From the NCBI RefSeq assembly GCF_020075545.1, contig NZ_JAIQZK010000004.1, positions 124,001 to 188,000 on the forward strand: DNA of 64,000 bases, written 5' to 3'. Each line of letters begins with the position of its first letter. The first letter of the stretch is position 1. Below are positions 50,887 to 58,894 of the stretch, piece after piece. The position numbers were made by a program, and so were the translations under genes. The notes beneath the pieces are model-generated. The model was not told the origin of the DNA. It made no database searches and worked only from the letters and a program-made list of their open reading frames with translations. This DNA is from Nocardioides sp. TRM66260-LWL (lineage in GTDB: Bacteria > Actinomycetota > Actinomycetes > Propionibacteriales > Nocardioidaceae).

Positions 50887-51764
50887 CCGCCTCGCCCGAC
50901 TCCGGCCTCTCGCCCCAGGCCCGCCTGGCCTTCGAGACCGCCACGGCGCTCGCCGAGGTGCTCCCGGCCAGCGAGCCGCTCGCGGCCGGCGACCCGCAGC
51001 CCGGCACCGAGCACGTCACCGGCCTGTTCGCCGGCGCGGCGGTCGCCGACCTCACCGGCGCGGTCACCGGACGCATCGCGGTGCTGGTCGGCGAGGAGCT
51101 CGTCGCCGCCCTGAAGTCGAGCCCGATGGGCGGCCTGGACCTCGCCGCCGCCGTGCAGCCCGCGCTCGACGCCGCCGCCAGCGCGCTCGGCGCCCAGGCC
51201 TCCGCCGCCCGCGGTCTCGACCTCGCCCTGGTGCTCGACGAGCTCGTCGGCGGCACCGGGCCGTTCACCGCCGTGCCGCTGCTGGGCAGCGGCATCGCCG
51301 CCGCCGTGCTGGTGCCCGACACGACGCTGGAGACCGCCGCGACCGTGCAGGCCTCCGGTGGCGCGGCCGGTGGGCCGTCCGCGGCGAGCCCGGCCGCGGA
51401 GGCGGTCGCGGCGCCCGCGGGCGCCGCGGTCGCGCCCGTGCCGGCCGGCATGCCGATCCCGCAGGTGCCGCCCGCCGGAGCCCCGGGCTACGAGAACGTG
51501 ACGTCGCTGGCGGGACGCCGCGGCATCGAGATGCTGCACGGCGTCGAGATGGAGGTGACCGTCGAGCTCGGCCGCACCCGCATGCCGGTGCGCGAGCTGC
51601 TGGCGCTGGCGCCGGGCACGGTCATCGCCCTCGACCGCGCCGCCGGCAGCCCGGCCGACCTGCTGGTCAACGGCCGCCTGATCGCCCGCGGGGAGGTCGT
51701 CGTCGTCGACGAGGACTTCGGCCTGCGGATCACCGAGATCCTCGACCAGCAGGCGCTGGCCTGA
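50883..51764 (+). CDS. fliN: Flagellar motor switch protein FliN (long, FliY-like)
   Basis: 293 residues, ATG 50883 overlapping fliM. The C-terminal SpoA domain (about 215-290) is complete: EVTVELGRTRMPVRELLALA, PGTVIALDRAAGSPADLLVN and RGEVVVVDEDFGLRITEI. The ~190-residue N-terminal region resembles a CheC-like fold without the ExxN catalytic pair, so the layout is that of FliY from other Gram-positives but probably without phosphatase activity. Confidence 0.9.
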   Translation: MTASPDSGLSPQARLAFETATALAEVLPASEPLAAGDPQPGTEHVTGLFAGAAVADLTGAVTGRIAVLVGEELVAALKSSPMGGLDLAAAVQPALDAAASALGAQASAARGLDLALVLDELVGGTGPFTAVPLLGSGIAAAVLVPDTTLETAATVQASGGAAGGPSAASPAAEAVAAPAGAAVAPVPAGMPIPQVPPAGAPGYENVTSLAGRRGIEMLHGVEMEVTVELGRTRMPVRELLALAPGTVIALDRAAGSPADLLVNGRLIARGEVVVVDEDFGLRITEILDQQALA

Positions 51765-51795
51765 GGCCGGACCGGCAGCGAAGGAAGGACACCCC

Positions 51796-52872
51796 ATGAC
51801 CGAGCTCGCCCTGCGGATGGTCGCCTCGCTGGCCGTCGTCGTCGGCCTGCTGCTGCTGGCCGCCCGCATCGCCGGCCGCCGCTTCCGCTCGTCCTCGGAC
51901 GCCGAGATCCAGGTGCTGCAGCGCCAGTCGATCAGCCGCGGCTCGCAGATCGCCGTCGTGCAGGTGCGCGACCGCGTCCTCGTGCTCGGCAGCACCGAGC
52001 AGCAGGTCGCGCTGCTGACCAGCTTCGACGCCGACGCCGCCGACGCCGCCGATGCCGCCGATGCCGCCGAGCGCGAGGGCGACGAGGCGGACGGCGCAGA
52101 CGACGGCGATCTCGCCGCCGTGCTGACGCTGGTCGCCCCCGTGGTCGAGGCCGCGCCGGTCGTCGAGGCCGCGCCGGTCGTCGAGGCCGCGCCGGTCGTC
52201 GAGGCCGCGCCGGTGGTCGAGGCCCAGACGGTGGTCGAGCCCCGGACGGTGGTCGAGCCCCGGACGGTGGTCGAGCCTGTCGAGACCCCCGCGCCGACCC
52301 ACCGGGCCGCGCCGCTCGCAGCGCACACGGTCGAGCCCGTCGAGCCCGACCTGCCCCGCAGCCGGCCCCTGCCACCGGGCCGCACGATCTCCCGCGACCC
52401 CTTCGGCCCGCGCATCCCCGGCAGGCACGCCGCCGCCGTCGAGGAGACGCCCGCCTTCGTGATGCCCACCGCCCCGGTGCTCGAGCCGGTCGCGGCCGAC
52501 CCGGCGCTGGCGCTGCTCGGCGAGCTCGACCAGCGCAGCGAGCTCGACCGCCTGCTCGACGCCGCCCTCGAGGCCGCGCCCACCCGGCCGTCGCCCCTCC
52601 CGATGACCCCGGCGGTCCCGGCCGCCCCGGCGGCCGAGCGCCGACCGTCCCGCAAGGAGCGCGCCGAGGCCAAGCGGCAGGCCGCCCTCCTGGCCCGCGC
52701 CCAGCGGATCCTCGCCGCCGAGCAGGCCGCGGCCGCGAAGGCCGCCACGCCCGCCGCCGGCCAGCCTGCCAAGGCCGGCAAGCCCGGGGGCAAGGACGCG
52801 CTCGCCGGCTCCGTGCTCTCCACCCAGACCTGGCGCCAGGCCTACCAGGCCGTCACCGGACGGGCCTCCTGA
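51796..52872 (+). CDS. fliO: Flagellar biosynthesis protein FliO with inserted VVE repeat
   Basis: 358 residues, ATG 51796, with GAAGGA upstream. N-terminal TM (MVASLAVVVGLLLLAARIAG) and the small FliO domain with EIQVLQRQSISRGSQIAVVQ and LVLGSTEQQVALL (about 35-75). The remainder is low-complexity: four VVEAAP units and then VVEPRT/VVEPVETPAP (about 115-168), encoded by the same GGTGGTCGAG repeat found between genes. Usual FliO is 100-220 residues. A basic C-terminal part ends the protein. It helps assemble FliP in the export gate. Confidence 0.85.
   Translation: MTELALRMVASLAVVVGLLLLAARIAGRRFRSSSDAEIQVLQRQSISRGSQIAVVQVRDRVLVLGSTEQQVALLTSFDADAADAADAADAAEREGDEADGADDGDLAAVLTLVAPVVEAAPVVEAAPVVEAAPVVEAAPVVEAQTVVEPRTVVEPRTVVEPVETPAPTHRAAPLAAHTVEPVEPDLPRSRPLPPGRTISRDPFGPRIPGRHAAAVEETPAFVMPTAPVLEPVAADPALALLGELDQRSELDRLLDAALEAAPTRPSPLPMTPAVPAAPAAERRPSRKERAEAKRQAALLARAQRILAAEQAAAAKAATPAAGQPAKAGKPGGKDALAGSVLSTQTWRQAYQAVTGRAS
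52266..52294. repeat. GGTGGTCGAG repeat inside fliO
   Basis: GGTGGTCGAGCCTGTCGAGA followed by CCCCCGCGCC, encoding VVEPVETPAP in frame. It is preceded by two shorter units (GGTGGTCGAGCCCCGGAC) at about 52230-52265. Confidence 0.8.
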
Positions 52873-52876
52873 GGTG

Positions 52877-53833
52877 ATGGCGCGCCCCGGGCGCGCGCTC
52901 CTGGTCCCGGGGGCGCTGCGTGCTGCCCTGCGGACGACCCTGGCGACGCTGCTGGCGGTGCTCGTCCTCACCACCGGCGCGCTGCTCGCGCCGGCGCAGG
53001 CCGCGCCCGGCGACCCCACGCCCGGGGTCTCGACCGGCTCGACCACCGACAGCGGCACGACCACCGGAGACGGCGCGACCACCGGCGCTCCCCGCTCCTC
53101 CGGCACCACCGACCCGGCCGGCCCCCGAGGCCCGCAGGGACCGAAGGGCACCACCGGCAGCGGCGACGGCTCGGTGACGATCGACGTCGGCAGCCTTACC
53201 GACAAGCCCAGCCAGTCGATCGTCCTGCTGATCGTCCTGACGCTGCTCTCGCTGGCCCCGGCGATCCTGCTCACCTGCACCAGCTTCACCAAGATCCTCG
53301 TGGTGCTGGGCCTGACCCGCAACGCGCTCGGCCTCCAGCAGACCCCGCCGAACCAGGTGCTGGCCGGCCTCGCGCTCTTCCTCAGCCTGTTCATCATGGC
53401 GCCGGTGCTGAGCCAGATGAACAGCGACGGCGTGCAGCCCTACCTCGACGGCACCAAGACCTCCTCGCAGGCCTGGGACGACGGCCTCGCCCCGCTGCGC
53501 GCCTTCATGCTCGACAACACCGACGACGACGAGCTGACGATGCTCACCGACGTCGCCCGGCGCGACCAGCCGAAGACGCGCGAGGACGTCCCGATGACCA
53601 CCCTGGTGCCCGCGTTCATCCTCAGCGAGCTGAAGGACGCCTTCATCATCGGCTTCATCATCTTCATCCCGTTCCTCGTCATCGACATCGTCGTGAGCGG
53701 GGCGCTGATGGCGCTGGGCATGATGATGATGCCCCCGGTGATGGTGTCGCTGCCGTTCAAGCTGCTGCTCTTCGTGCTCGTCAACGGCTGGGGCCTGATC
53801 ATCACAGCCCTCGTCCAGAGCTATCAGACCTAG
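52877..53833 (+). CDS. fliP: Flagellar biosynthesis protein FliP
   Basis: 318 residues; ATG 52877 (GTG 52874 also possible). Export-gate membrane protein. The signal peptide (TLATLLAVLVLTTGALLAPA) is followed by an unusual ~60-residue Thr/Ser/Gly linker that contains collagen-like GPRGPQGPKG. The FliP core has LTLLSLAPAILLTCTSFTKI, LVVLGLTRNALGLQQTPPNQ, LVPAFILSELKDAFIIGF and the final PFKLLLFVLVNGWGLIITAL. Confidence 0.94.
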   Translation: MARPGRALLVPGALRAALRTTLATLLAVLVLTTGALLAPAQAAPGDPTPGVSTGSTTDSGTTTGDGATTGAPRSSGTTDPAGPRGPQGPKGTTGSGDGSVTIDVGSLTDKPSQSIVLLIVLTLLSLAPAILLTCTSFTKILVVLGLTRNALGLQQTPPNQVLAGLALFLSLFIMAPVLSQMNSDGVQPYLDGTKTSSQAWDDGLAPLRAFMLDNTDDDELTMLTDVARRDQPKTREDVPMTTLVPAFILSELKDAFIIGFIIFIPFLVIDIVVSGALMALGMMMMPPVMVSLPFKLLLFVLVNGWGLIITALVQSYQT

Positions 53834-53884
53834 CGCCCCGACGACGCCCGCGATGAGACCCGACCCGACCCGGGAGATGACCCG

Positions 53885-54154
53885 ATGACCGACAACGCCG
53901 TCGTCCAGATCGCCCTGAAAACCATGATGGTCGCGCTGCAGCTCTCGGCGCCGATCCTGCTCACCGCGCTCGCGGTCGGCTTCGCGATCTCGCTGTTCCA
54001 GTCGATGACCCAGATCCAGGAGTTCACCCTCGCCTTCGTGCCGAAGGTCGTGGCGGTCGGCGTGGCCCTGCTGGTCAGCGGCAACTGGATGCTGCACACG
54101 ATGATCTCCTTCACCCAGGAGCTCTTCGCGATGATCCCGAGCCTGCTGGCCTGA
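53885..54154 (+). CDS. fliQ: Flagellar biosynthesis protein FliQ
   Basis: 89 residues, ATG 53885, GGGAGATG upstream. Two TM helices (MVALQLSAPILLTALAVGFA and KVVAVGVALLVSGNWMLHTM) joined by ISLFQSMTQIQEFTLAFVPK, which is the family signature. Part of the FliPQR export gate. Confidence 0.95.
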   Translation: MTDNAVVQIALKTMMVALQLSAPILLTALAVGFAISLFQSMTQIQEFTLAFVPKVVAVGVALLVSGNWMLHTMISFTQELFAMIPSLLA

Positions 54155-54192
54155 GCCGCCCGGACCCGCCAGGACCCGCCAGGACCCCGCCC

Positions 54193-54957
54193 GTGACGCT
54201 CACCTTCGCCGGCCAGCCGCTGCTGGCCTTCCTGCTCGCCGCCGTGCGCATCCTCGCGTGGCTGGCGGTGGTGCCGCCGTTCAGCACCCGCGCGGTGCCG
54301 GCGATGGCGAAGGTGGTGCTCGGGCTCGGCCTGGCGTTCGCGGTGGCCCCGCTGCTGGCGTCCTCGACGATGCCGGCCACGACGCCGGCGCTGCTGATGA
54401 CGGTGCTCACCGAGACCCTGATCGGGCTGGCGATGGGCTTCCTCACCGCGCTGCTCTTCCAGGCCGTCGCGGCGGCCGGCTCGATGATCGACGTCTTCGG
54501 CGGCTTCGCCCTGGCGCAGGGCTTCGACCCGCTCGGCATGCAGATGAACACCGTCTTCGGGAAGTTCCACCAGATGCTCGCCACGATGCTGCTCTTCGCC
54601 ACCGGCGGCCACCTGCTGGTGATCGGCGGCCTCCTGCGCACCTTCGAGCTGCTGCCGATCGGCGACTCCCCCGACCTCGACGGCGCAACGTCGCTGCTCC
54701 AGCGCGCCTTCGGCGTCTTCTTCACCACCACCGTGCAGATCGCGCTGCCGATGATCGCCGTGCTCTTCGTCGTCGACCTCGGGCTGGCCCTGATGACCAA
54801 GATCGCCCCGCAGCTCAACGCGATCAACGTGATGTTCCCGGCCAAGATCGGGCTCACCCTGCTCCTGCTGGGCCTGTCGTTCCCGGTGCTGCCGGTCGTG
54901 ATCCAGCGCCTCACCGACCTCTCCATGCAGCTCATGGCGAGCTTCGCGGGCGCCTGA
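54193..54957 (+). CDS. fliR: Flagellar biosynthesis protein FliR
   Basis: 254 residues, GTG 54193. Six or so TM helices; conserved LAAVRILAWLAVVPPFSTRA at the start, MGFLTALLFQAVAAAGSMID, and GFALAQGFDPLGMQMNTVFG. Completes the FliPQR gate; its end is 12 bp from flhB. Confidence 0.94.
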   Translation: MTLTFAGQPLLAFLLAAVRILAWLAVVPPFSTRAVPAMAKVVLGLGLAFAVAPLLASSTMPATTPALLMTVLTETLIGLAMGFLTALLFQAVAAAGSMIDVFGGFALAQGFDPLGMQMNTVFGKFHQMLATMLLFATGGHLLVIGGLLRTFELLPIGDSPDLDGATSLLQRAFGVFFTTTVQIALPMIAVLFVVDLGLALMTKIAPQLNAINVMFPAKIGLTLLLLGLSFPVLPVVIQRLTDLSMQLMASFAGA

Positions 54958-54969
54958 GGGGAGGCGGAC

Positions 54970-56238
54970 GTGGCGGAGGAGAAGACCGAGAAGCCCACTC
55001 CCAAGCGCCGCAAGGAGGCGCGCAAGGAGGGGCAGGTCGCCCGGACCCAGGAGATCGGCCCGTGGGCGGCGCTGGCCGTCGTCGGCCTCGCGCTGCCGGC
55101 GCTGCTGCGCCACGAGGTCGCGACGATGGCCGACTTCATGCGCTCCTGCCTGCACGCCCTGGAGGACCCCAGCACCACCCAGGCCACCGACCTGCTCGTG
55201 CAGGGCGCGGGACACGCCGCGGTCGCGGTGCTCGTCCTGGGCTGCGCGGTCCTGCTGGTCAGCGTCGCCGGCACGCTCGGGCAGGGCGGCTTCTACCTGG
55301 CCACCAAGGCGGTCAAGCCGAACCTCAAGAAGCTCAGCCTGGTCCAGGGCGCGAAGCGGCTCTTCGGCCCGCACGCCCTCTGGGAGGGCCTGAAGACCCT
55401 GGCGAAGACCGCGGCGGTCGGGCTGCTCGCGTGGTCGACGATCCGCGGCGTCATGCCGCTGCTCGGCGGGCTGCACCCGATGGACGAGGTGGTCGCCACC
55501 GCCGGCGACCGGGCGCTGGGCATGCTCCGCGACGTCGCGATCGCGGGCCTGCTGCTCGCGGCCGCCGACTACGGCTTCCAGCGGCGCCGCATCGGCAAGC
55601 AGACCCGCATGACCAAGGAGGAGGTCAAGCAGGAGAACAAGCAGGCCGAGGGCGACCCGATGCTCAAGGGCGCGATCCGCGCCCGGCAGCTGGCCGCCAG
55701 CCGCAACCGGATGATGGCCGACGTCCCCGTGGCCGACGTCGTGCTGGTCAACCCGACGCACGTCGCCGTCGCGCTGCGCTACCAGCCCGAGCGCGGCGCG
55801 CCGGTCGTCGTCGCGCGCGGGGCGGGCGTCGTGGCGGCCCGCATCCGCGAGATCGCCGCCGAGCACGACGTCCCGCTGGTGCAGGACGTGCCGCTGGCCC
55901 GCGCGCTCTACGTCTCCTGCGAGGTCGGCACGGAGATCCCGCCGCAGCTCTTCGCCGCGGTCGCGCAGATACTGGCGTTCGTCATCGCCCGCCGCACCCA
56001 GGGCGCCCGCGGCGGCTCCCACCGCAGCCCGCGTCCGGTGCAGCAGGAGCTCCCCGACCTCCCCGCCCGCGGCCGGCGACGCCGCGTCCCGGAGCCGCGC
56101 GCCGAGCTCGGGTCGCCGGCGGCGGTCGAGCCCCGGACGGCGGTCGAGCCGCGGACGGCGGTCGAGCCCCGGACGGTGGTCGAGCCTGCCGATACCCCCG
56201 CGCCGAAGCACTCAGGTCTGCCCGCCCTGGGCCGATAG
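54970..56238 (+). CDS. flhB: Flagellar biosynthesis protein FlhB with repeat-derived tail
   Basis: 422 residues, GTG 54970. Begins AEEKTEKPTPKRRKEARKEG, the invariant FlhB start, with four TM helices and the autocleavage site NPTH in VVLVNPTHVAVALRYQPERG (about 259-262). The normal protein would end near residue 355. Here ~65 more residues follow, including AVEPRTAVEPRTAVEPRT and VVEPADTPAP encoded by the GGTGGTCGAG-type repeat. It sets substrate specificity of export. The promoter of flhA lies within its last codons. Confidence 0.93.
   Translation: MAEEKTEKPTPKRRKEARKEGQVARTQEIGPWAALAVVGLALPALLRHEVATMADFMRSCLHALEDPSTTQATDLLVQGAGHAAVAVLVLGCAVLLVSVAGTLGQGGFYLATKAVKPNLKKLSLVQGAKRLFGPHALWEGLKTLAKTAAVGLLAWSTIRGVMPLLGGLHPMDEVVATAGDRALGMLRDVAIAGLLLAAADYGFQRRRIGKQTRMTKEEVKQENKQAEGDPMLKGAIRARQLAASRNRMMADVPVADVVLVNPTHVAVALRYQPERGAPVVVARGAGVVAARIREIAAEHDVPLVQDVPLARALYVSCEVGTEIPPQLFAAVAQILAFVIARRTQGARGGSHRSPRPVQQELPDLPARGRRRRVPEPRAELGSPAAVEPRTAVEPRTAVEPRTVVEPADTPAPKHSGLPALGR
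56175..56203. repeat. GGTGGTCGAG repeat inside flhB
   Basis: GGTGGTCGAGCCTGCCGATA followed by CCCCCGCGCC, in frame as VVEPADTPAP, preceded by three GCGGTCGAGCC-type units (about 56121-56174). Near the 3' end of flhB. Confidence 0.8.
56211..56236 (+). promoter_or_regulatory. FliA-type promoter of flhA
   Basis: CTCAGGT (56211-56217), 14 bp, CCGATAG (56232-56238), within the end of flhB and 69 bp before the flhA start; the closest of the six to the enterobacterial GCCGATAA. Confidence 0.75.
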
Positions 56239-56304
56239 GCCCCTCGACGCAAGGACTGCGTCGGCTCGCCACGGACGGCCGGATCCAGAACGGACGGACC
56301 CCGC

Positions 56305-58374
56305 GTGGCCCTCAAGCGCCTGACCCAGCTCGGCGTGCCGGTCGGCATCGTGTTCATCGTGGTGATGCTGGTCATCCCGCTGCCCGCGATGGTGCTCGAC
56401 CTGCTCATCGCCTTCAACATCACCATGGCGCTGCTCGTGCTGCTGACGGCGATGTTCGTGACCCGGCCCCTGGACTTCGCCTCGTTCCCGGCGATCCTGC
56501 TGGTGATGACGCTGTTCCGCCTGGCGCTCAACGTCTCCGCGACCCGGCTCGTGCTGCTCGACGGCTTCGCCGGCAAGGTGATCGACACCTTCGGCCACTT
56601 CGTGGTCGGCGGCTCGCTGATCGTCGGCCTGATCATCTTCACGATCCTGCTGATCATCCAGTTCGTCGTCATCACCAACGGCGCCGGCCGCGTCGCCGAG
56701 GTCGGGGCGCGCTTCACCCTCGACGCGATGCCCGGCAAGCAGATGGCGATCGACGCCGACCTCAACTCCGGCCTGATCGACGAGGACGAGGCCCGCCGGC
56801 GCCGCAAGGAGGTGCACGCCGAGGCCGACTTCTACGGCGCGATGGACGGCGCCTCGAAGTTCGTCAAGGGCGACGCGATCGCGGCCATCATCATCACGCT
56901 GGTCAACCTGGTCGGCGGCTTCGCCGTCGGCATGGTGCAGAAGGGCATGTCGCCGGGTGACGCGGTCACCACCTACTCGCTGCTGTCGGTGGGCGACGGC
57001 CTGGTGTCCCAGATCCCCGCGCTGCTGCTCTCGGTGGCCACCGGCCTGGTCGTCACCCGCTCGGCGAGCGACGGCGACATGGGCTCCGACATCATCCGGC
57101 AGGTCACGGCCCAGCGGCTCCCGATGCGCATCGCCGGCTTCGGCGCGATCAGCCTGTGCCTGATCCCCGGTCTGCCGAAGATCCCCTTCCTGCTGGCCGG
57201 CGGCTCGCTGCTGATGCTCTCGGCGCGGATCGAGGCCCGCGAGCAGGCCGACGCGGCCGCCGCTCCCGCCGAGTCGGTCGGGGCCGCGCTGGCGCCGTCC
57301 GGCGACCGGCCCGACCAGCTGGCCGAGGAGATCCAGGTCGACCCGCTCGGCCTGGAGCTCTCCGCCGACATCGTCGACCTGGTCGACCTCAGCAGCGGCG
57401 GCGACCTGCTCGAGCGGGTCAAGGCGCTGCGCCGCAAGGTCGCCGGCGAGCTCGGCGTGGTGCTGCCGCTCGTGCGCACCCGCGACAACATCGACCTGCC
57501 CAGCCGCACCTACGCGATCAAGCTCTTCGACATCGAGGTGGCCCGCGGCGAGGCGCCGCCGGGCACGGTCCTCGCGATCGGCGACTATCTCGGCTCGCTG
57601 CCCGGCGAGCCCACCGTCGAGCCGGTCTTCGGCCTGCAGGCCAAGTGGATCCCCGCCGAGCTGCGGCACCAGGCCGAGCTGTCCGGGGCCACCGTGGTCG
57701 ACCGCTCGGCGGTGATCACCACCCACCTGGCCGAGGTCGTCACCCGGCACGCCTCCCGACTGCTCGGTCGCGAGGACGTCCGGCTGCTCACCGACGTCGT
57801 CAAGCGCACGCACCCGAACGTCGTCGAGGAGCTCACCCCGGCGCAGCTCTCGCTGGGCGAGGTGCAGCGTGTGCTCCAGCAGCTGCTGGAGGAGGAGATC
57901 TCGATCCGCAACCTGGTGCGCATCTACGAGGCGCTCTCGCTGCGCGCGGCGGCGACCAAGGACCTCGACGCGCTCGTCGAGGCCGCCCGGGTGGCCCTCG
58001 GACCGGCCGTCGTCGCGCCGCACGTCGTCGACGGCGTCGTTCACGTCATCTCCTTCGAGCCGTCCTTCGAGCAGCGGATGCTGGAGTCGATGCGGCCCGG
58101 CGAGCAGGGCTCGGTGATCGTGCTCGACCCCGTCTCGCTCCAGGCGGTGATCGGCGGGCTGGCGCAGCTGCTGGTCGACGCCGAGAACCGCAACCTGCGG
58201 CCGGTGCTGGTCTGCGCGCCGCAGCTGCGGGCGGCCGTGCGCCGGCTCGTCCGGCCCGCGATCGAGCGGCTGCACGTGCTGTCGTACACCGAGCTCTCGG
58301 GCCTCACCGGCACCGTGCAGGTGCGCTCGGCGGGCGTCGTCTCGGGCGACCGGGCGATGGAGCCGAGCCGATGA
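56305..58374 (+). CDS. flhA: Flagellar biosynthesis protein FlhA
   Basis: 689 residues, GTG 56305. Export-gate component with eight N-terminal TM helices and a cytosolic platform. FHIPEP-region residues are seen in VTRPLDFASFPAILLVMTLF with RLALNVSATRLVL, then GAGRVAEVGARFTLDAMPGK, QMAIDADLNSGLIDEDEARR and ADFYGAMDGASKFVKGDAIA. C-terminal part includes EVQRVLQQLLEEEISIRNLV. Full length. Its stop overlaps the next ATG (ATGA). Confidence 0.95.
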   Translation: MALKRLTQLGVPVGIVFIVVMLVIPLPAMVLDLLIAFNITMALLVLLTAMFVTRPLDFASFPAILLVMTLFRLALNVSATRLVLLDGFAGKVIDTFGHFVVGGSLIVGLIIFTILLIIQFVVITNGAGRVAEVGARFTLDAMPGKQMAIDADLNSGLIDEDEARRRRKEVHAEADFYGAMDGASKFVKGDAIAAIIITLVNLVGGFAVGMVQKGMSPGDAVTTYSLLSVGDGLVSQIPALLLSVATGLVVTRSASDGDMGSDIIRQVTAQRLPMRIAGFGAISLCLIPGLPKIPFLLAGGSLLMLSARIEAREQADAAAAPAESVGAALAPSGDRPDQLAEEIQVDPLGLELSADIVDLVDLSSGGDLLERVKALRRKVAGELGVVLPLVRTRDNIDLPSRTYAIKLFDIEVARGEAPPGTVLAIGDYLGSLPGEPTVEPVFGLQAKWIPAELRHQAELSGATVVDRSAVITTHLAEVVTRHASRLLGREDVRLLTDVVKRTHPNVVEELTPAQLSLGEVQRVLQQLLEEEISIRNLVRIYEALSLRAAATKDLDALVEAARVALGPAVVAPHVVDGVVHVISFEPSFEQRMLESMRPGEQGSVIVLDPVSLQAVIGGLAQLLVDAENRNLRPVLVCAPQLRAAVRRLVRPAIERLHVLSYTELSGLTGTVQVRSAGVVSGDRAMEPSR

Positions 58375-58640
58375 GGATGGTCTCGACGCCGGTGCTCGGC
58401 GGCGCGGCGCTGGTCACCGCGCCGATGCTGTGGCAGGGCCTGGTCACCGGCGAGCGTCCGCTGGAGCCGACGCTCGAGCGCTACCTGATGGTGGTGGTGG
58501 GCGTCTGGCTCGCCCTGTCGGTGCTGGAGATGCTCGTCGGCGCGGCGCCCCGGGTCAGCCGCGACGGCGCCGACGGTGACGGCGGGGGCGGCGCACGCCC
58601 CCTGGACGACGGACGGCCCGCAGGCTCGACCCTCGGGTGA
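58371..58640 (+). CDS. Small membrane protein coupled to flhA
   Basis: 89 residues, ATG 58371. Two hydrophobic segments (VLGGAALVTAPMLWQGLVTG, about 7-26, and YLMVVVGVWLALSVLEMLV, about 39-57) and an acidic Gly/Asp tail (SRDGADGDGGGGARP). The overlap with flhA suggests a role in the flagellar export apparatus or simple co-expression. No family recognised; it closes the motility region. Confidence 0.7.
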   Translation: MRMVSTPVLGGAALVTAPMLWQGLVTGERPLEPTLERYLMVVVGVWLALSVLEMLVGAAPRVSRDGADGDGGGGARPLDDGRPAGSTLG

Positions 58641-58747
58641 GGGTCCGCCCCGGTGGACGTCCGGGGCCGCCTGCGGGCCGGGTGGCTGCGGTGGATTCGC
58701 GGGGCGTGCCCTGCGGTCCGGCGCAACGCGCTGGTGTCGCGGGGTGC

Positions 58748-58806
58748 CTAGCGGGCAGCCACCTCACGCGTCCGATCAGAAACCATTCTGCGGATCACCT
58801 CCTTTC
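58748..58806 (-). other. 12-codon ORF with perfect extended Shine-Dalgarno / anti-SD-like sequence
   Basis: On the minus strand AAAGGAGGTGATCC (58805-58792), fully complementary to the 16S rRNA 3' tail, lies 5 nt before ATG 58786, which opens MVSDRTREVAAR and stops at 58748. On the plus strand the same bases read GGATCACCTCCTTTC, preceded by a hairpin (CAGAA-ACCA-TTCTG, 58777-58790), a layout like the 3' end of 16S rRNA. Either a translated leader peptide or an RNA element; see findings. Confidence 0.35.
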
Positions 58807-58894
58807 CCGTGTACGACGAGCGTAGGTCGGGGAGGCGGGCCCGACAACGGCATTTCCCGCGGGCGTCGCGCAGCGCCAGCGGGGCCTGCTCCGG

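Noticed and set aside
58792-58806. GGATCACCTCCTTTC considered as the 3' end of a 16S rRNA gene
   Set aside because: Only about 15 bases match; upstream sequence has no 16S helices apart from a simple hairpin, and no 23S or tRNA follows. Kept only as a possible mimic.
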